Shown piece by piece: positions 23,631-31,055 of a stretch of DNA of 34,304 bases. A model generated the notes under the pieces. It saw only the letters and a program-made list of their open reading frames with translations. It was not told the origin of the DNA and ran no database searches. A program made the translations under genes and the position numbers. Source of the stretch: an uncultured Chloroflexales bacterium (lineage in GTDB: Bacteria; Chloroflexota; Chloroflexia; Chloroflexales; Chloroflexaceae); assembly GCA_937925925.1 (NCBI GenBank), contig CALANA010000063.1:1-34304 (forward strand), in the 5' to 3' direction. The number at the start of each line of letters is the position of its first letter. Within the stretch, counting starts at the first letter, position 1.

Positions 23631-23800
23631 ATAGCAATCCTCCATCAGTTGTGAAGACCGGAGTGCCGGCTTGAGCAATTGTGAAGACCGGAGTCCTGGC
23701 TTGAGCCGGGTCTCGCTCCGTCCGAGCTGTAGCCGGGACTCGACGGTGACGATAGTAAGTTCGGCAGACCGGAGTCCCGGCTTGGGCCGGGTCTCGCTTT
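23631..23800. repeat. REP-like repeat cluster upstream of bioY
   Basis: Starts with TATAGCAATCCT then CATCAGTTGTGAA, the same end as the repeat at 9880-10050 in the other orientation. Three cores of the type CCGGAGTCCCGGCTTGAGCC follow (about 23659, 23688 and 23769), with an inverted one between. The preceding 23439-23630 has no gene; a TATAAT at 23528-23533 lacks a good -35. Confidence 0.7.
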
Positions 23801-23914
23801 GTGTATCCAACTGGCGACGATTGGCACCCTATGTGGCAAGCTAGCCTGGATTGTCAGCGCTGGTCAATATTCGGTATCCAGATCAGGATAGTTGTTGTTA
23901 AGGAGGTCAATCGT

Positions 23915-24532
23915 ATGGCGTTGATAAGTACTTCTCAATCAGACACACTGGCGCAACGGCTTGTGCCGCAGCAGGGCATATTGGCAAACAAGGCGCTGCA
24001 AAATACGGCTCTGGTCATTGTGGGCTGTCTCTTGACCGCGTTGCTGGCCCGGATTCGCATCTATCTACCGTTTACCCCGGTGCCAATAGTCGGTTCAACC
24101 CTGGGCGTGTTGCTAACCGGGAGTTTGCTGGGCAGCCGGCTCGGTTTCGCCTCGATGCTGCTGTATCTGGCGCTGGGTGCGATTGGTCTACCGGTATTCA
24201 CTGCGGGCAATAGCGGGATTGTCTATATGCAGGGCGCAACGCTGGGCTATCTGGTGGCCTTCCCGATTGTTGCAGCGGTGATGGGGTGGTTTGCCGAGCG
24301 TGGTTGGGATCGTCACGTGGGTACGTATGCCGCAGCGCTGGTGTTCGGTAGCCTGATCTTCTATGTGCTGGGCGCGGGCTGGATGGCGTTTGGCCTGGGG
24401 ATGGGCCTGGGTACCGCGCTGCTGCAAGGAGTGGTGCCCTTTATTATTGGTGATGCGCTCAAGGTGCTGATCGCCGTTGGGGTGCTGCCCGGTGGCTGGA
24501 AGCTGCTTGGTACCAACAAAGAGCGTCATTAA
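23915..24532 (+). CDS. bioY: Biotin transporter BioY (ECF S-component)
   Basis: A 205-aa membrane protein that binds biotin as the substrate-specific S-component of an ECF transporter. The start at 23915 (MALISTSQSDT) is fixed by AAGGAGG 8 nt upstream, although the frame is open to 23801. About six helices are visible. PFTPVPIVGSTLGVLLTGSL is the family signature, followed by GSRLGFASMLLYLALGAIGL and PVFTAGNSGIVYMQGATLGY. No energising genes (ecfA/bioM, ecfT/bioN) are in the window, so it either works alone, as some BioY proteins do, or shares a module encoded elsewhere. A terminator hairpin follows the stop. Confidence 0.95.
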   Translation: MALISTSQSDTLAQRLVPQQGILANKALQNTALVIVGCLLTALLARIRIYLPFTPVPIVGSTLGVLLTGSLLGSRLGFASMLLYLALGAIGLPVFTAGNSGIVYMQGATLGYLVAFPIVAAVMGWFAERGWDRHVGTYAAALVFGSLIFYVLGAGWMAFGLGMGLGTALLQGVVPFIIGDALKVLIAVGVLPGGWKLLGTNKERH

Positions 24533-24538
24533 ATCCTT

Positions 24539-24572
24539 GGAACGGTGGAATGGTGGAACATTCCACCGTTCC
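24539..24572. terminator. Bidirectional hairpin between bioY and bioB
   Basis: GGAACGGTGGAATG (24539-24552) pairs perfectly with CATTCCACCGTTCC (24559-24572), a 14-bp stem with a 6-nt loop. It lies 6 bp after the bioY stop and between two convergent genes, so it could end both transcripts. No T-run is present on either side. Confidence 0.65.
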
Positions 24573-24619
24573 ACTCCTCACGCCCGCCACCCCGCACGGT
24601 TGCCACGCCTCTTCATGAC

Positions 24620-25645
24620 TTACCCCGCCACCGTCTCAGCATCCGAACGCTCACACTCGTGCGTCTCAGCCGCCGTATACTCGTCGATCTCGAAGCCCAG
24701 GTCGGCAATCATCTGCCAGGTCTCCTGATAGTCCTGTCCATCGCTGGTCAGATAACCCGACACAAACACCGAGTTGGCCGGATAGAGCGCCAGTGGTTGG
24801 AGTGAGCGGATGTGCGCCTCCCGGCCAGCCGACACCCGAATCTCCTGGCCGGGATTCAAAAAGCGCATCAGGCACAGGATGCGCAGGCAGTCCTGTGGTT
24901 TCAGGTAGTTCATGCCCGCAAGCGGAGTGCCTTCCATCGCAATCAAGAAGTTGACCGGGATCGACTGCGGGTCAAGATCGCGCAGTGCCAGTGCTACATC
25001 AATAATATCATCCTCGGTCTCGCCCTGGCCGAAAATCGCCCCGGTACACAGCGTCAACCCGACGCGGCGTGCGGACAACAGCGTGTTGACCCGATCTTGA
25101 TAGGTGTGCGTTGTACAGATCTCCGGGTAGTAGCGCTCACTTGTGTTCAGGTTGTGATTCAGTTGCTCTACCCCGGCCTCATATAGTCGCCGTGCCTTCT
25201 CTTCAGAAATAATCCCGACCGTGCAGCAAATTGCGATATCCACCTCTTCCTTAATGCGACGTACCGCATTCGCCAGATAATCAATCTCACGGTCAACAGC
25301 ACCACGGGTACTGATCGCAATGCAGTAGCGCAGGCTACGCGCTGCTTTCGCCTGGCGCGCACCCTCCAGCAGCCGATCCATACTCACCATCGGGTAGCGC
25401 TCGATATCGGCGGTTGAAATTTTGGACTGTGAACAGTAGTGGCAATCTTCCGGGCAGAGGCCACTCTTGGCGTTGATCAGCATATGCAGATGGACACGGT
25501 TGCCACAAAAGTGGTAGCGTACCTTATAGGCCGCGTCCAGCACTTCCAGGATGCGTTCATTCGGGCTGCGCAGCACAGCGCGACATTCATCGCGGGTGAG
25601 CGTTCCTCCGGCTATCGACTTATCCGCCAGCGTGTGGAAGTTCAT
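24620..25645 (-). CDS. bioB: Biotin synthase
   Basis: A 341-aa radical-SAM enzyme that inserts sulfur into dethiobiotin, the last step of the pathway. The radical-SAM cluster motif is CPEDCHYC (Cys64, Cys68, Cys71). GIISEEKARRLYEAGVEQLN and HNLNTSERYYPEI belong to the substrate and auxiliary 2Fe-2S region. NFLIAMEGTPLAG and RVSAGREAHIRSLQPLAL (2Fe-2S ligand Arg) also match BioB. The start at 25645 has GGAGGAAA about 9 nt upstream and gives the usual N-terminus; an ATG 13 codons earlier does not. It runs leftward from the operator region at 25777-25825. Confidence 0.95.
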   Translation of the reverse strand: MNFHTLADKSIAGGTLTRDECRAVLRSPNERILEVLDAAYKVRYHFCGNRVHLHMLINAKSGLCPEDCHYCSQSKISTADIERYPMVSMDRLLEGARQAKAARSLRYCIAISTRGAVDREIDYLANAVRRIKEEVDIAICCTVGIISEEKARRLYEAGVEQLNHNLNTSERYYPEICTTHTYQDRVNTLLSARRVGLTLCTGAIFGQGETEDDIIDVALALRDLDPQSIPVNFLIAMEGTPLAGMNYLKPQDCLRILCLMRFLNPGQEIRVSAGREAHIRSLQPLALYPANSVFVSGYLTSDGQDYQETWQMIADLGFEIDEYTAAETHECERSDAETVAG

Positions 25646-25776
25646 GCAGTTATTTCCTCCATACAAACCATCAATGGTTTGCAAGCACTATGTGTGGCTT
25701 TCAAACATACACCAGCTTGAACAGGCCGCATTACACCACAATCAGGCCAGAAATGCAAATCGCCCCGGATTGCCGC

Positions 25777-25825
25777 TTGACATAGTGTCTATTATACACT
25801 ATAATCTTAGTGTCGATTGTACACT
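25777..25825 (+). promoter_or_regulatory. Consensus promoter overlaid by two AGTGT-N7-ACACT operators
   Basis: Rightward promoter TTGACA (25777-25782), a 17-bp spacer, TATAAT (25800-25805), a perfect consensus. Two palindromes of identical type lie on it: AGTGTCTATTATACACT (25784-25800, filling the spacer) and AGTGTCGATTGTACACT (25809-25825, over the expected start site). Their centres are 25 bp apart. This is the layout of a repressed promoter. The site lies almost midway between bioB (139 bp) and the vWA-like gene (136 bp). The matching repressor is not in the window; a biotin repressor is possible for bioB, but the palindrome does not look like the classic BirA operator. No good leftward promoter is seen. 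Confidence 0.75.
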
Positions 25826-25960
25826 AAATGGTATCTCCGGTGTCGTTGCACGACAGACGAAAATAGGAAACAGGCAACTAGAGGCCAGGCCAACCAGCCG
25901 GATCATCTGTCACCTGTCACCTAAAGCTGCCGGGCAATCTCATCCTGAAAGGAAATTACG

Positions 25961-26908
25961 ATGGGCTTTTCATCTTGGAGCGACAGCGTCTATCATTCGC
26001 GGCAAAATGGGCGGCGTGCCAGGCGTCAGACGGCGTTTACCTATGATCAATATGTGCGTGAGAGCGGTGTGGTTCGTGTTCACGAGCAGATGAATCCCTT
26101 TGGTGTCACGCGTGAGAGCCGCGATAGTGACCAGCATCCCGCCTCGGTCGCCATCGCGGTTATATTCGATGTCACTGGCTCAATGGATACGGTGCCACGT
26201 GTACTGCAAACCCGGCTGGGGGCGTTGATGCGCGTGTTGCTGCACAAGGGGTATATTGCGCATCCGCAGATCCTGTTTGGGGCGGTGGGCGATGCCTATT
26301 GCGACCGGGTGCCGCTGCAGATCGGCCAGTTTGAGTCGGGGTTGGAGATGGACGATGATCTGGGGAAGATCTACCTGGAAGGCGGCGGGGGTGGGCAGGT
26401 GCATGAATCGTATGAACTGGCGCTCTATTTTTGTGCTTACCACACATCTATCGACTGTTATGAGCGGCGGGGGCGTAAAGGCTACCTCTTCACGATTGGC
26501 GATGAGCATCCCTATCCAGTCCTGCGGCGCGAACATGTTCGGCAGTACATTGGCGATGTCCTGGAGAGGCATATTCCGGTTGAACAGATTGTGGCCGAGG
26601 TACAACGGCAATACGAGTACTTCCATATCGTTCCCACCAACACCTCTCACGGGCGGAACAGAGATGTGCAGGCGGTCTGGAAAAACCTGCTGGGTGAGCG
26701 CACGCTGTTTCTGGAGGAGGAGACAGCCGTATGCGAGACGATCGCGCTGGCGATCGGCCTATGTGAAGGTACAATCTTTGATCTGGGTCGCGGTGCGGAT
26801 GATCTGGTGCATGCCGGGCATGACCCGCACGCCGCCGCAACAGCCGTTACGGCCCTGACGCGCTATGCCGCCGTGCGTCTACCAGTACTGCCGGATCGGA
26901 TATGGTGA
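25961..26908 (+). CDS. vWA-like domain protein, 315 aa
   Basis: A soluble protein with a von Willebrand factor A-type fold. The metal-ion site is visible as IAVIFDVTGSMDTVPR, with Asp70, Thr72 and Ser74 as the D-x-T-x-S ligands; FGAVGDAYCDRVPLQIGQFE and LFTIGDEHPYPVLRREHV carry further conserved acidic residues. The N-terminus (GFSSWSDSVYHSRQNGRRAR) is basic and polar, and no signal peptide or membrane segment is present. AAGGAA lies 7 nt before the ATG. The strong repressible promoter at 25777 points at it. The next gene, 162 bp on, is the PurA paralogue in the same direction, so the two may be co-expressed. The biological role is unknown; no MoxR-type ATPase, the common partner of bacterial vWA proteins, is nearby. 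Confidence 0.78.
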   Translation: MGFSSWSDSVYHSRQNGRRARRQTAFTYDQYVRESGVVRVHEQMNPFGVTRESRDSDQHPASVAIAVIFDVTGSMDTVPRVLQTRLGALMRVLLHKGYIAHPQILFGAVGDAYCDRVPLQIGQFESGLEMDDDLGKIYLEGGGGGQVHESYELALYFCAYHTSIDCYERRGRKGYLFTIGDEHPYPVLRREHVRQYIGDVLERHIPVEQIVAEVQRQYEYFHIVPTNTSHGRNRDVQAVWKNLLGERTLFLEEETAVCETIALAIGLCEGTIFDLGRGADDLVHAGHDPHAAATAVTALTRYAAVRLPVLPDRIW

Positions 26909-26932
26909 GGTGTAACGCACAGAGGCACAGGG

Positions 26933-27048
26933 GCAAAGACGCCCGGATTTTGATTGTCTGGTTGTACTGTACAGGGTGTCTTTGCGTTGGCCTGTTCTAA
27001 AATTGGGATGCGCCAACGGGCCAACGGGCTAACGCGAGGACACCCTGT
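26933..27048 (+). promoter_or_regulatory. Leader of the PurA-like gene with mutually exclusive hairpins
   Basis: Segment 1 GCAAAGACGCCC (26933-26944) can pair with segment 2 GGGTGTCTTTGC (26974-26985) with one mismatch. Segment 2, as ACAGGGTGTC (26971-26980), can instead pair perfectly with segment 3 GACACCCTGT (27039-27048). The two pairings exclude each other. Segment 3 lies just before the purine-rich ribosome-binding site (27052-27060) and the ATG at 27071. This could be an attenuator or riboswitch-like control, or chance pairing in a repeat-prone gap. Confidence 0.35.
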
Positions 27049-27070
27049 TGCTGAAGAAAGAAACCATGCT

Positions 27071-28405
27071 ATGCAACAGGCATTTTTGACCGTTGATCTC
27101 GGCTTTGGTGATGCGGGCAAGGGGTCGATTGTTGACTTTCTGACCCGCGCCTATGACGCACACACGGTAGTGCGCTACAATGGCGGAGCGCAGGCCGGGC
27201 ATCGTGTGGTAACGTCCGGCACACCACCCAGGGAACATGTCTTCTCGCAGTTCGGCAGTGGGACGCTGGCCGGTGCGGCCACGCATCTTAGCCAGTACAT
27301 GCTCATTGATCCGCTGGCCATGCAGGCCGAAGCAGAGCATCTACAGACGCTGGGCATTGCTGATCCGTTTGCACACACGACTATCGACGAGCGGGCGCTG
27401 ATCGTCACACCCTTTCAGCGGGCGGCCAATCGCCTGCAGGAACTGGCGCGAGGTGATCAGCGCCACGGTAGCTGCGGTATGGGTATCGGCGAAACCATGG
27501 CCGACTATCTACAGTATGGTGACGCGGTGCTGTTTGTCAGGCACGTGCGTAACCCCGCCACATTACGCACGCGGCTGGAATGGCTGCGCACGCTGAACCA
27601 GGCCAAAGTCGCCGCGTTGCGCCCGTCGCTGCCCCAGACCGAGCAAGCTGACTACGCGTGGGCCATGCTGACCGATCCTGACTGGCTGGAGTGGCTGTTT
27701 GATGCCTATAGCGACTTTGCCGCCCGGGCGCGGATTGTGCCAGACAACTACCTACCACACATATTGCAACGCACTGGCACGGTGATCTTTGAAGGTGCCC
27801 AGGGTGTACTCCTCGACGAGTGGCATGGCTTTCACCCCCATACTACCTGGAGTACCACCACCCTGGCGCACGCTGACCGGTTGCTGGCGGCAGCAGATTA
27901 TGCGGGGCATGTTGTACGCATCGGCATCACCCGTGCCTATGCCACACGCCACGGGGCCGGGCCGTTCGTCACCGAAGATGCCACGCTGACCTGTGCGCTC
28001 CCTGATGCATGCAATGGCACCAATGACTGGCAACAGGGCTTCCGCGTTGGCTGGTTGGATCTGGTCATGCTGCGCTATGCACTGGAAGTCGTTGGCCCGC
28101 TTGATTACCTGGCGCTAACCTGTCTGGATCGCCTGTCCGCATTGCCGACAGCGCAGATCTGCCGCCGCTATCACTATCATACCTTCATCGTCGAGCGCCT
28201 GACCCGCGCCAGCCACGGCCAGGGAGCAGACATGCTGACCTATCAAGAACAGCTCACTCACAACCTGGCTCGGTGTCGGCCCTACTTCGAACCGCTGGTA
28301 CACCCGTCAGACCTGCCTGACATCCTGGCGGCTGATCTGGGGGTGCCGGTAGGCCTGATCTCTACCGGGCCAACGGCGGCAGATAAGCGATTGGTGGAGG
28401 GGTAA
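27071..28405 (+). CDS. Divergent adenylosuccinate synthetase (PurA) paralogue
   Basis: A 444-aa protein of the PurA fold. The P-loop-like front VDLGFGDAGKGSIVDFLTR keeps the catalytic Asp14 and Lys17, and VRYNGGAQAGHRVV keeps His44. VIFEGAQGVLLDEWHGFHPH, RIGITRAYATRHGAGPF and the C-terminal STGPTAADKR match PurA in order. It differs at places that bind IMP and GTP: the canonical QWGDEGKGK is changed, and the IMP loop reads SCGMGIGETMADY. It may act on a different nucleotide and amino acid. The start at 27071 is set by the PurA N-terminus; the frame is open upstream to 26954. The last codons are replaced by an M1 repeat that supplies the TAA stop. Not likely to be the housekeeping purA. Confidence 0.82.
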   Translation: MQQAFLTVDLGFGDAGKGSIVDFLTRAYDAHTVVRYNGGAQAGHRVVTSGTPPREHVFSQFGSGTLAGAATHLSQYMLIDPLAMQAEAEHLQTLGIADPFAHTTIDERALIVTPFQRAANRLQELARGDQRHGSCGMGIGETMADYLQYGDAVLFVRHVRNPATLRTRLEWLRTLNQAKVAALRPSLPQTEQADYAWAMLTDPDWLEWLFDAYSDFAARARIVPDNYLPHILQRTGTVIFEGAQGVLLDEWHGFHPHTTWSTTTLAHADRLLAAADYAGHVVRIGITRAYATRHGAGPFVTEDATLTCALPDACNGTNDWQQGFRVGWLDLVMLRYALEVVGPLDYLALTCLDRLSALPTAQICRRYHYHTFIVERLTRASHGQGADMLTYQEQLTHNLARCRPYFEPLVHPSDLPDILAADLGVPVGLISTGPTAADKRLVEG

Positions 28406-28576
28406 GTGTTCACTTTGCGCCTGGGAGCGTGGGCAGTTTGACCGCGCATGCGCAACTGAGGGCGGGACTGACGCTGGAAGAAGCTAGACCAGCGTCAAGC
28501 CGCCCGCGCATGCGCGACTGAGGACGGGACGCCCGCGCTCCCAGGCGTGCGCGTTCGCCCGCGTGTGAGCAGTTAC
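28402..28576. mobile_element. M1 mobile repeat, copy 3 (175 bp), ending the PurA-like gene
   Basis: Terminal inverted repeats GTAAGTGTTCAC (28402-28413) and GTGAGCAGTTAC (28565-28576) are flanked by a perfect 8-bp target duplication GTGGAGGG (28394-28401 and 28577-28584). The interior has GCGCCTGGGAGCG ... CGCTCCCAGGCG palindrome arms as in the other copies. Bases 2-4 of the element (TAA) form the stop codon of the PurA-like gene. Without the insertion the frame continues as G-N-L-L-L and ends at a TAA around 28597. Confidence 0.9.
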
Positions 28577-28639
28577 GTGGAGGGTAACCTGCTGCTGTAA
28601 TGCTGTTTCGACGTGAATCTTTCGCATGTGTTTGCCATT

Positions 28640-28824
28640 CGTCCTCCAATGAGACTACGTCGCGGCGGGGGGGCCGGGGCCTGCGGCCCCGGCCCATGTT
28701 CCTTTGCTGGTGCAGCGCGGTGAAGCCGCGCCGCACCAGCAAGGGGATGTCGCTGGTGCGGCGTTGCATGCAACGCCGCTCCGTCCCGCGCAATCTCTTT
28801 CCAGGGGCAGTTTCGTTCTCGTAT
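28640..28824. repeat. M3 palindrome-rich repeat, copy 1
   Basis: Contains three strong stems: GGGCCGGGGCC with GGCCCCGGCCC (28671-28695, 3-nt loop); a hairpin around GCTGGTGC and GCACCAGC (about 28704-28742); and a perfect 22-bp palindrome at 28758-28779 centred on TGCATGCA. Its right end CAGTTTCGTTCTCGTA resembles the end AAGTTTCGTTGTCGTA of the repeat at about 31750. A second, decayed copy lies at about 31612-31757. No gene is supported in 28585-29300. Confidence 0.65.
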
Positions 28825-28906
28825 GCGCAAGCATAAGACGGATCAAAGTATGTGGAAGGTCGAAGTCACATTGATATAATATTCGCCATTAGCGGTACTT
28901 TTCCTG

Positions 28907-28953
28907 TTTTTTGCCCCAAATTTTCGCCGTAGGCGAAAATTTGGGGCAAAAAA
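28907..28953. terminator. Perfect 22-bp inverted repeat with T-runs, bidirectional terminator-like
   Basis: The arms 28907-28928 and 28932-28953 are exactly complementary around a 3-nt loop (GTA). The outer six bases are T on one side and A on the other, so either transcript would end its hairpin in a U-run. The core is GCCCCAAATTTTCGCC. A decayed relative lies at about 30940-31010. It could stop the rightward PurA-like transcript and leftward transcripts from the SufBD side. Confidence 0.6.
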
Positions 28954-29001
28954 GCGTTTCTTCCACGCTGCCCCCTTCGGCTTCGTTCAGAGCCTGCCCT
29001 G

Positions 29002-29039
29002 TTCGACTGCGCTCAGAGCAAGCTCTGAGCGTAGTCGAA
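29002..29039. repeat. 18-bp hairpin and 34-bp tandem duplication before the SufBD gene
   Basis: TTCGACTGCGCTCAGAGC (29002-29019) pairs with 29022-29039 with one G-T pair and a 2-nt loop. Further on, a 34-bp unit beginning GAGGTGGGAGATTCTTCGCT is present twice in tandem (29174-29207 and 29208-29241). Nothing coding is seen between 28954 and 29300. Confidence 0.7.
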
Positions 29040-29300
29040 GGAACGTGAGCTTCAAGTAACTGCGTAAGTCCTGATAGAGCAAGAAACCTGATACGAATTT
29101 GCCCTGAATGCGGCAAAAAATGGGCAGATGGTACCTGGAACGAAGCGCAGCGTTATGAAGAGTCTCAGGCTCTGAGGTGGGAGATTCTTCGCTCCACTGC
29201 GTTCCGCGAGGTGGGAGATTCTTCGCTCCACTGCGTTCCGCTCAGAATGGCATGGGCAGGGTACACGTTGCCTCTTTGAATCCAGACTGGTATGATACAG

Positions 29301-30302
29301 CTACGCCAACATCTCCTGCATCAGCATATCGAGCGCCGTATCTGCATCCAATCCCTGCGCCACCAGGCGTTCCAGTTCACACTGGTTCACTCGGCCAACT
29401 GTGGCCGTCTGCGTGATCCGCGCCTGGCTGTGGTGGATCACCACCCGTGGCACGTTTTCGGCCATGGCCTGCCCATGAATGATCGAGGTGCAGTCGATAT
29501 GCCCGCATGCGCCCGCCGCATGCCCCACCATCGTGGTGTAAACGCGGCTATGTGCGTGATCACGAGCCGCAATGTGGGTATTGAGCATCCCTCGTGCCCC
29601 ACTGCCATTCAAATGGACATTCTTTTGCACCCGGATATCGTCATGATCGGTGCCATAGATCCGGGTGGTCAAGTTGACCAGACCCTGATTACCTACATTC
29701 GCATGGTATTCTAGCTTGAAATGCCCGGCATTTCCTTGATTTAAACTAAATGTGCCAACATACTGACCACGCTCGGCCACATGGATTTGTATCTGCGGAA
29801 CCGCCCGTATACCACCGGTAGAACCGTGATAATGGGTTTCCGTATATATCAGCGTAGCGTCGGGGCCAATATGCATGGAGCTATCGGCGATGTGGTCTAC
29901 CTTCTGTGCATGGGGAAAAAGCCAGTATACCAGGGCAGCCACCCGTGCATGGGCACCAATGTCATACCTGGTGGTTATGTACTGTACTCCTTCGGCATCT
30001 AGCATCCCCAGGCATAGATAGAGTGGTTGATCAACCACCGTGTATGGATCAACCGAAATATGCACAGCAACTCCTATGCGTTGGCGCTCGACCGTCAGAT
30101 GGACACCCGGAACGCTATGCATTTCGAGTACCTGCTCGCCGTTCATAATCAGGCTAGCGAGATAGGGTGATTGCAAGACCGCCGCAATGCCCCCTGCTTG
30201 CTCATAGGCCTCGAGCAGCGCTTGATAGGTTTGCTCCGAATGCTCGTCGACCCCATTACTAACCTGCGAAATCGGTGGTGCAAGTGTTGTTAATGTATTC
30301 AT
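29301..30302 (-). CDS. SufB/SufD-core domain protein
   Basis: A 333-aa protein with the right-handed beta-helix core of SufB/SufD, scaffold proteins of iron-sulfur cluster assembly. The core shows as VPQIQIHVAERGQYVGTFSL, HANVGNQGLVNLTTRIYGTD and NGSGARGMLNTHIAARDHAH. HIDCTSIIHGQAMAENVPRV is close to the conserved C-terminal segment of SufB and SufD, and VGRVNQCELERLVAQGLD matches the C-terminal helical end. It is shorter than typical SufB (about 480) or SufD (about 430), lacking much of the N-terminal region. No SufC ATPase, SufS or SufU is adjacent, so it may be a stand-alone member with a special role or partner with SufC encoded elsewhere. GGAG lies 8 nt before the ATG. Confidence 0.85.
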   Translation of the reverse strand: MNTLTTLAPPISQVSNGVDEHSEQTYQALLEAYEQAGGIAAVLQSPYLASLIMNGEQVLEMHSVPGVHLTVERQRIGVAVHISVDPYTVVDQPLYLCLGMLDAEGVQYITTRYDIGAHARVAALVYWLFPHAQKVDHIADSSMHIGPDATLIYTETHYHGSTGGIRAVPQIQIHVAERGQYVGTFSLNQGNAGHFKLEYHANVGNQGLVNLTTRIYGTDHDDIRVQKNVHLNGSGARGMLNTHIAARDHAHSRVYTTMVGHAAGACGHIDCTSIIHGQAMAENVPRVVIHHSQARITQTATVGRVNQCELERLVAQGLDADTALDMLMQEMLA

Positions 30303-30424
30303 AATTTTCGCTCCGTTTTTTAAGATGCACAGAAGCCTGGCACGGGATAGTTCCCTGCTGCCAGGCTTCCAGATACGTACGGCGGCAGATACGGCCAGGC
30401 CTTGAGTTAACGACTGGCCGTATT

Positions 30425-30862
30425 CTATAATACAACGTTGGCTTGCAATCCGACCGTACCAAACTGCTGCATCATCATCAGGCGATCATACACGATCCAC
30501 GACTCCACTGCTTTGCCATTCACAAACCGGCTGATAGTCATACCCGCCATCACCACCGGGTGACTCAGGGTGGACATAAAGCGCGGATCACTCTTGCGTG
30601 TGCCGTGAAATGTCCAACGGGTTACGACCTTATCGCCTTCAGCTAGCTGATCATCAATGGTATAATGAGCATCGAGAAAGTTCTTGCGTAGATCCAGCAC
30701 ATGTTCTTTCAGACTGGACAGGCCGTGTGTTCCCTCGGGGCGAGCAGGATCATAGCAGACGTGTTTCGGAGCAAACAATTCATCGATCAGCGCCAGATTA
30801 CCCTGATTAACTACCTCTTCAAAATAACGTCGGGCCTGGAATTTATTATCTGAATGTGACAT
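30425..30862 (-). CDS. SnoaL-like (NTF2-fold) protein 1
   Basis: A 145-aa protein of the SnoaL/ester-cyclase group. ARRYFEEVVNQGNLALIDEL and FAPKHVCYDP are the usual first helix and turn; VVTRWTFHGTRKSD and VVMAGMTISRFVNGKAVESW follow in the expected order. These small cone-shaped proteins include polyketide cyclases and limonene-epoxide-hydrolase relatives as well as many of unknown role. GAGG lies 7 nt before the ATG. It is a paralogue of the next gene (31056-31514) and runs in the same direction as the SufBD gene. No polyketide genes are nearby, so a biosynthetic role is not implied. Confidence 0.85.
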   Translation of the reverse strand: MSHSDNKFQARRYFEEVVNQGNLALIDELFAPKHVCYDPARPEGTHGLSSLKEHVLDLRKNFLDAHYTIDDQLAEGDKVVTRWTFHGTRKSDPRFMSTLSHPVVMAGMTISRFVNGKAVESWIVYDRLMMMQQFGTVGLQANVVL

Positions 30863-31055
30863 TCAATAACCTCTTTACCTTTATTACACGAGTTACGTGG
30901 TTGCTTATTACCACTGTTTCGCCTTCGGCAGAGCAGTACTGTGTGCGTTTTTTTCCATATCTTCATCTTTGGCGAAAATGCGGAAAGAAAGAGTATCTCT
31001 TCCACATTGCTACAGGCGAAAAGTGCATAGGCGTCAAGCCGCCGCCTCTATCCGG

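Noticed and set aside
25777-25825. NrdR box or classic BirA operator
   Set aside because: The arms are AGTGT...ACACT, the reverse of the ACA...TGT arms of NrdR boxes, and lack the long spacer between arms of known BirA sites.
27071-28405. Phage-type PurZ
   Set aside because: The protein keeps the catalytic Asp of PurA (Asp14), which as I recall is replaced by Ser in PurZ. Called a divergent PurA paralogue instead.
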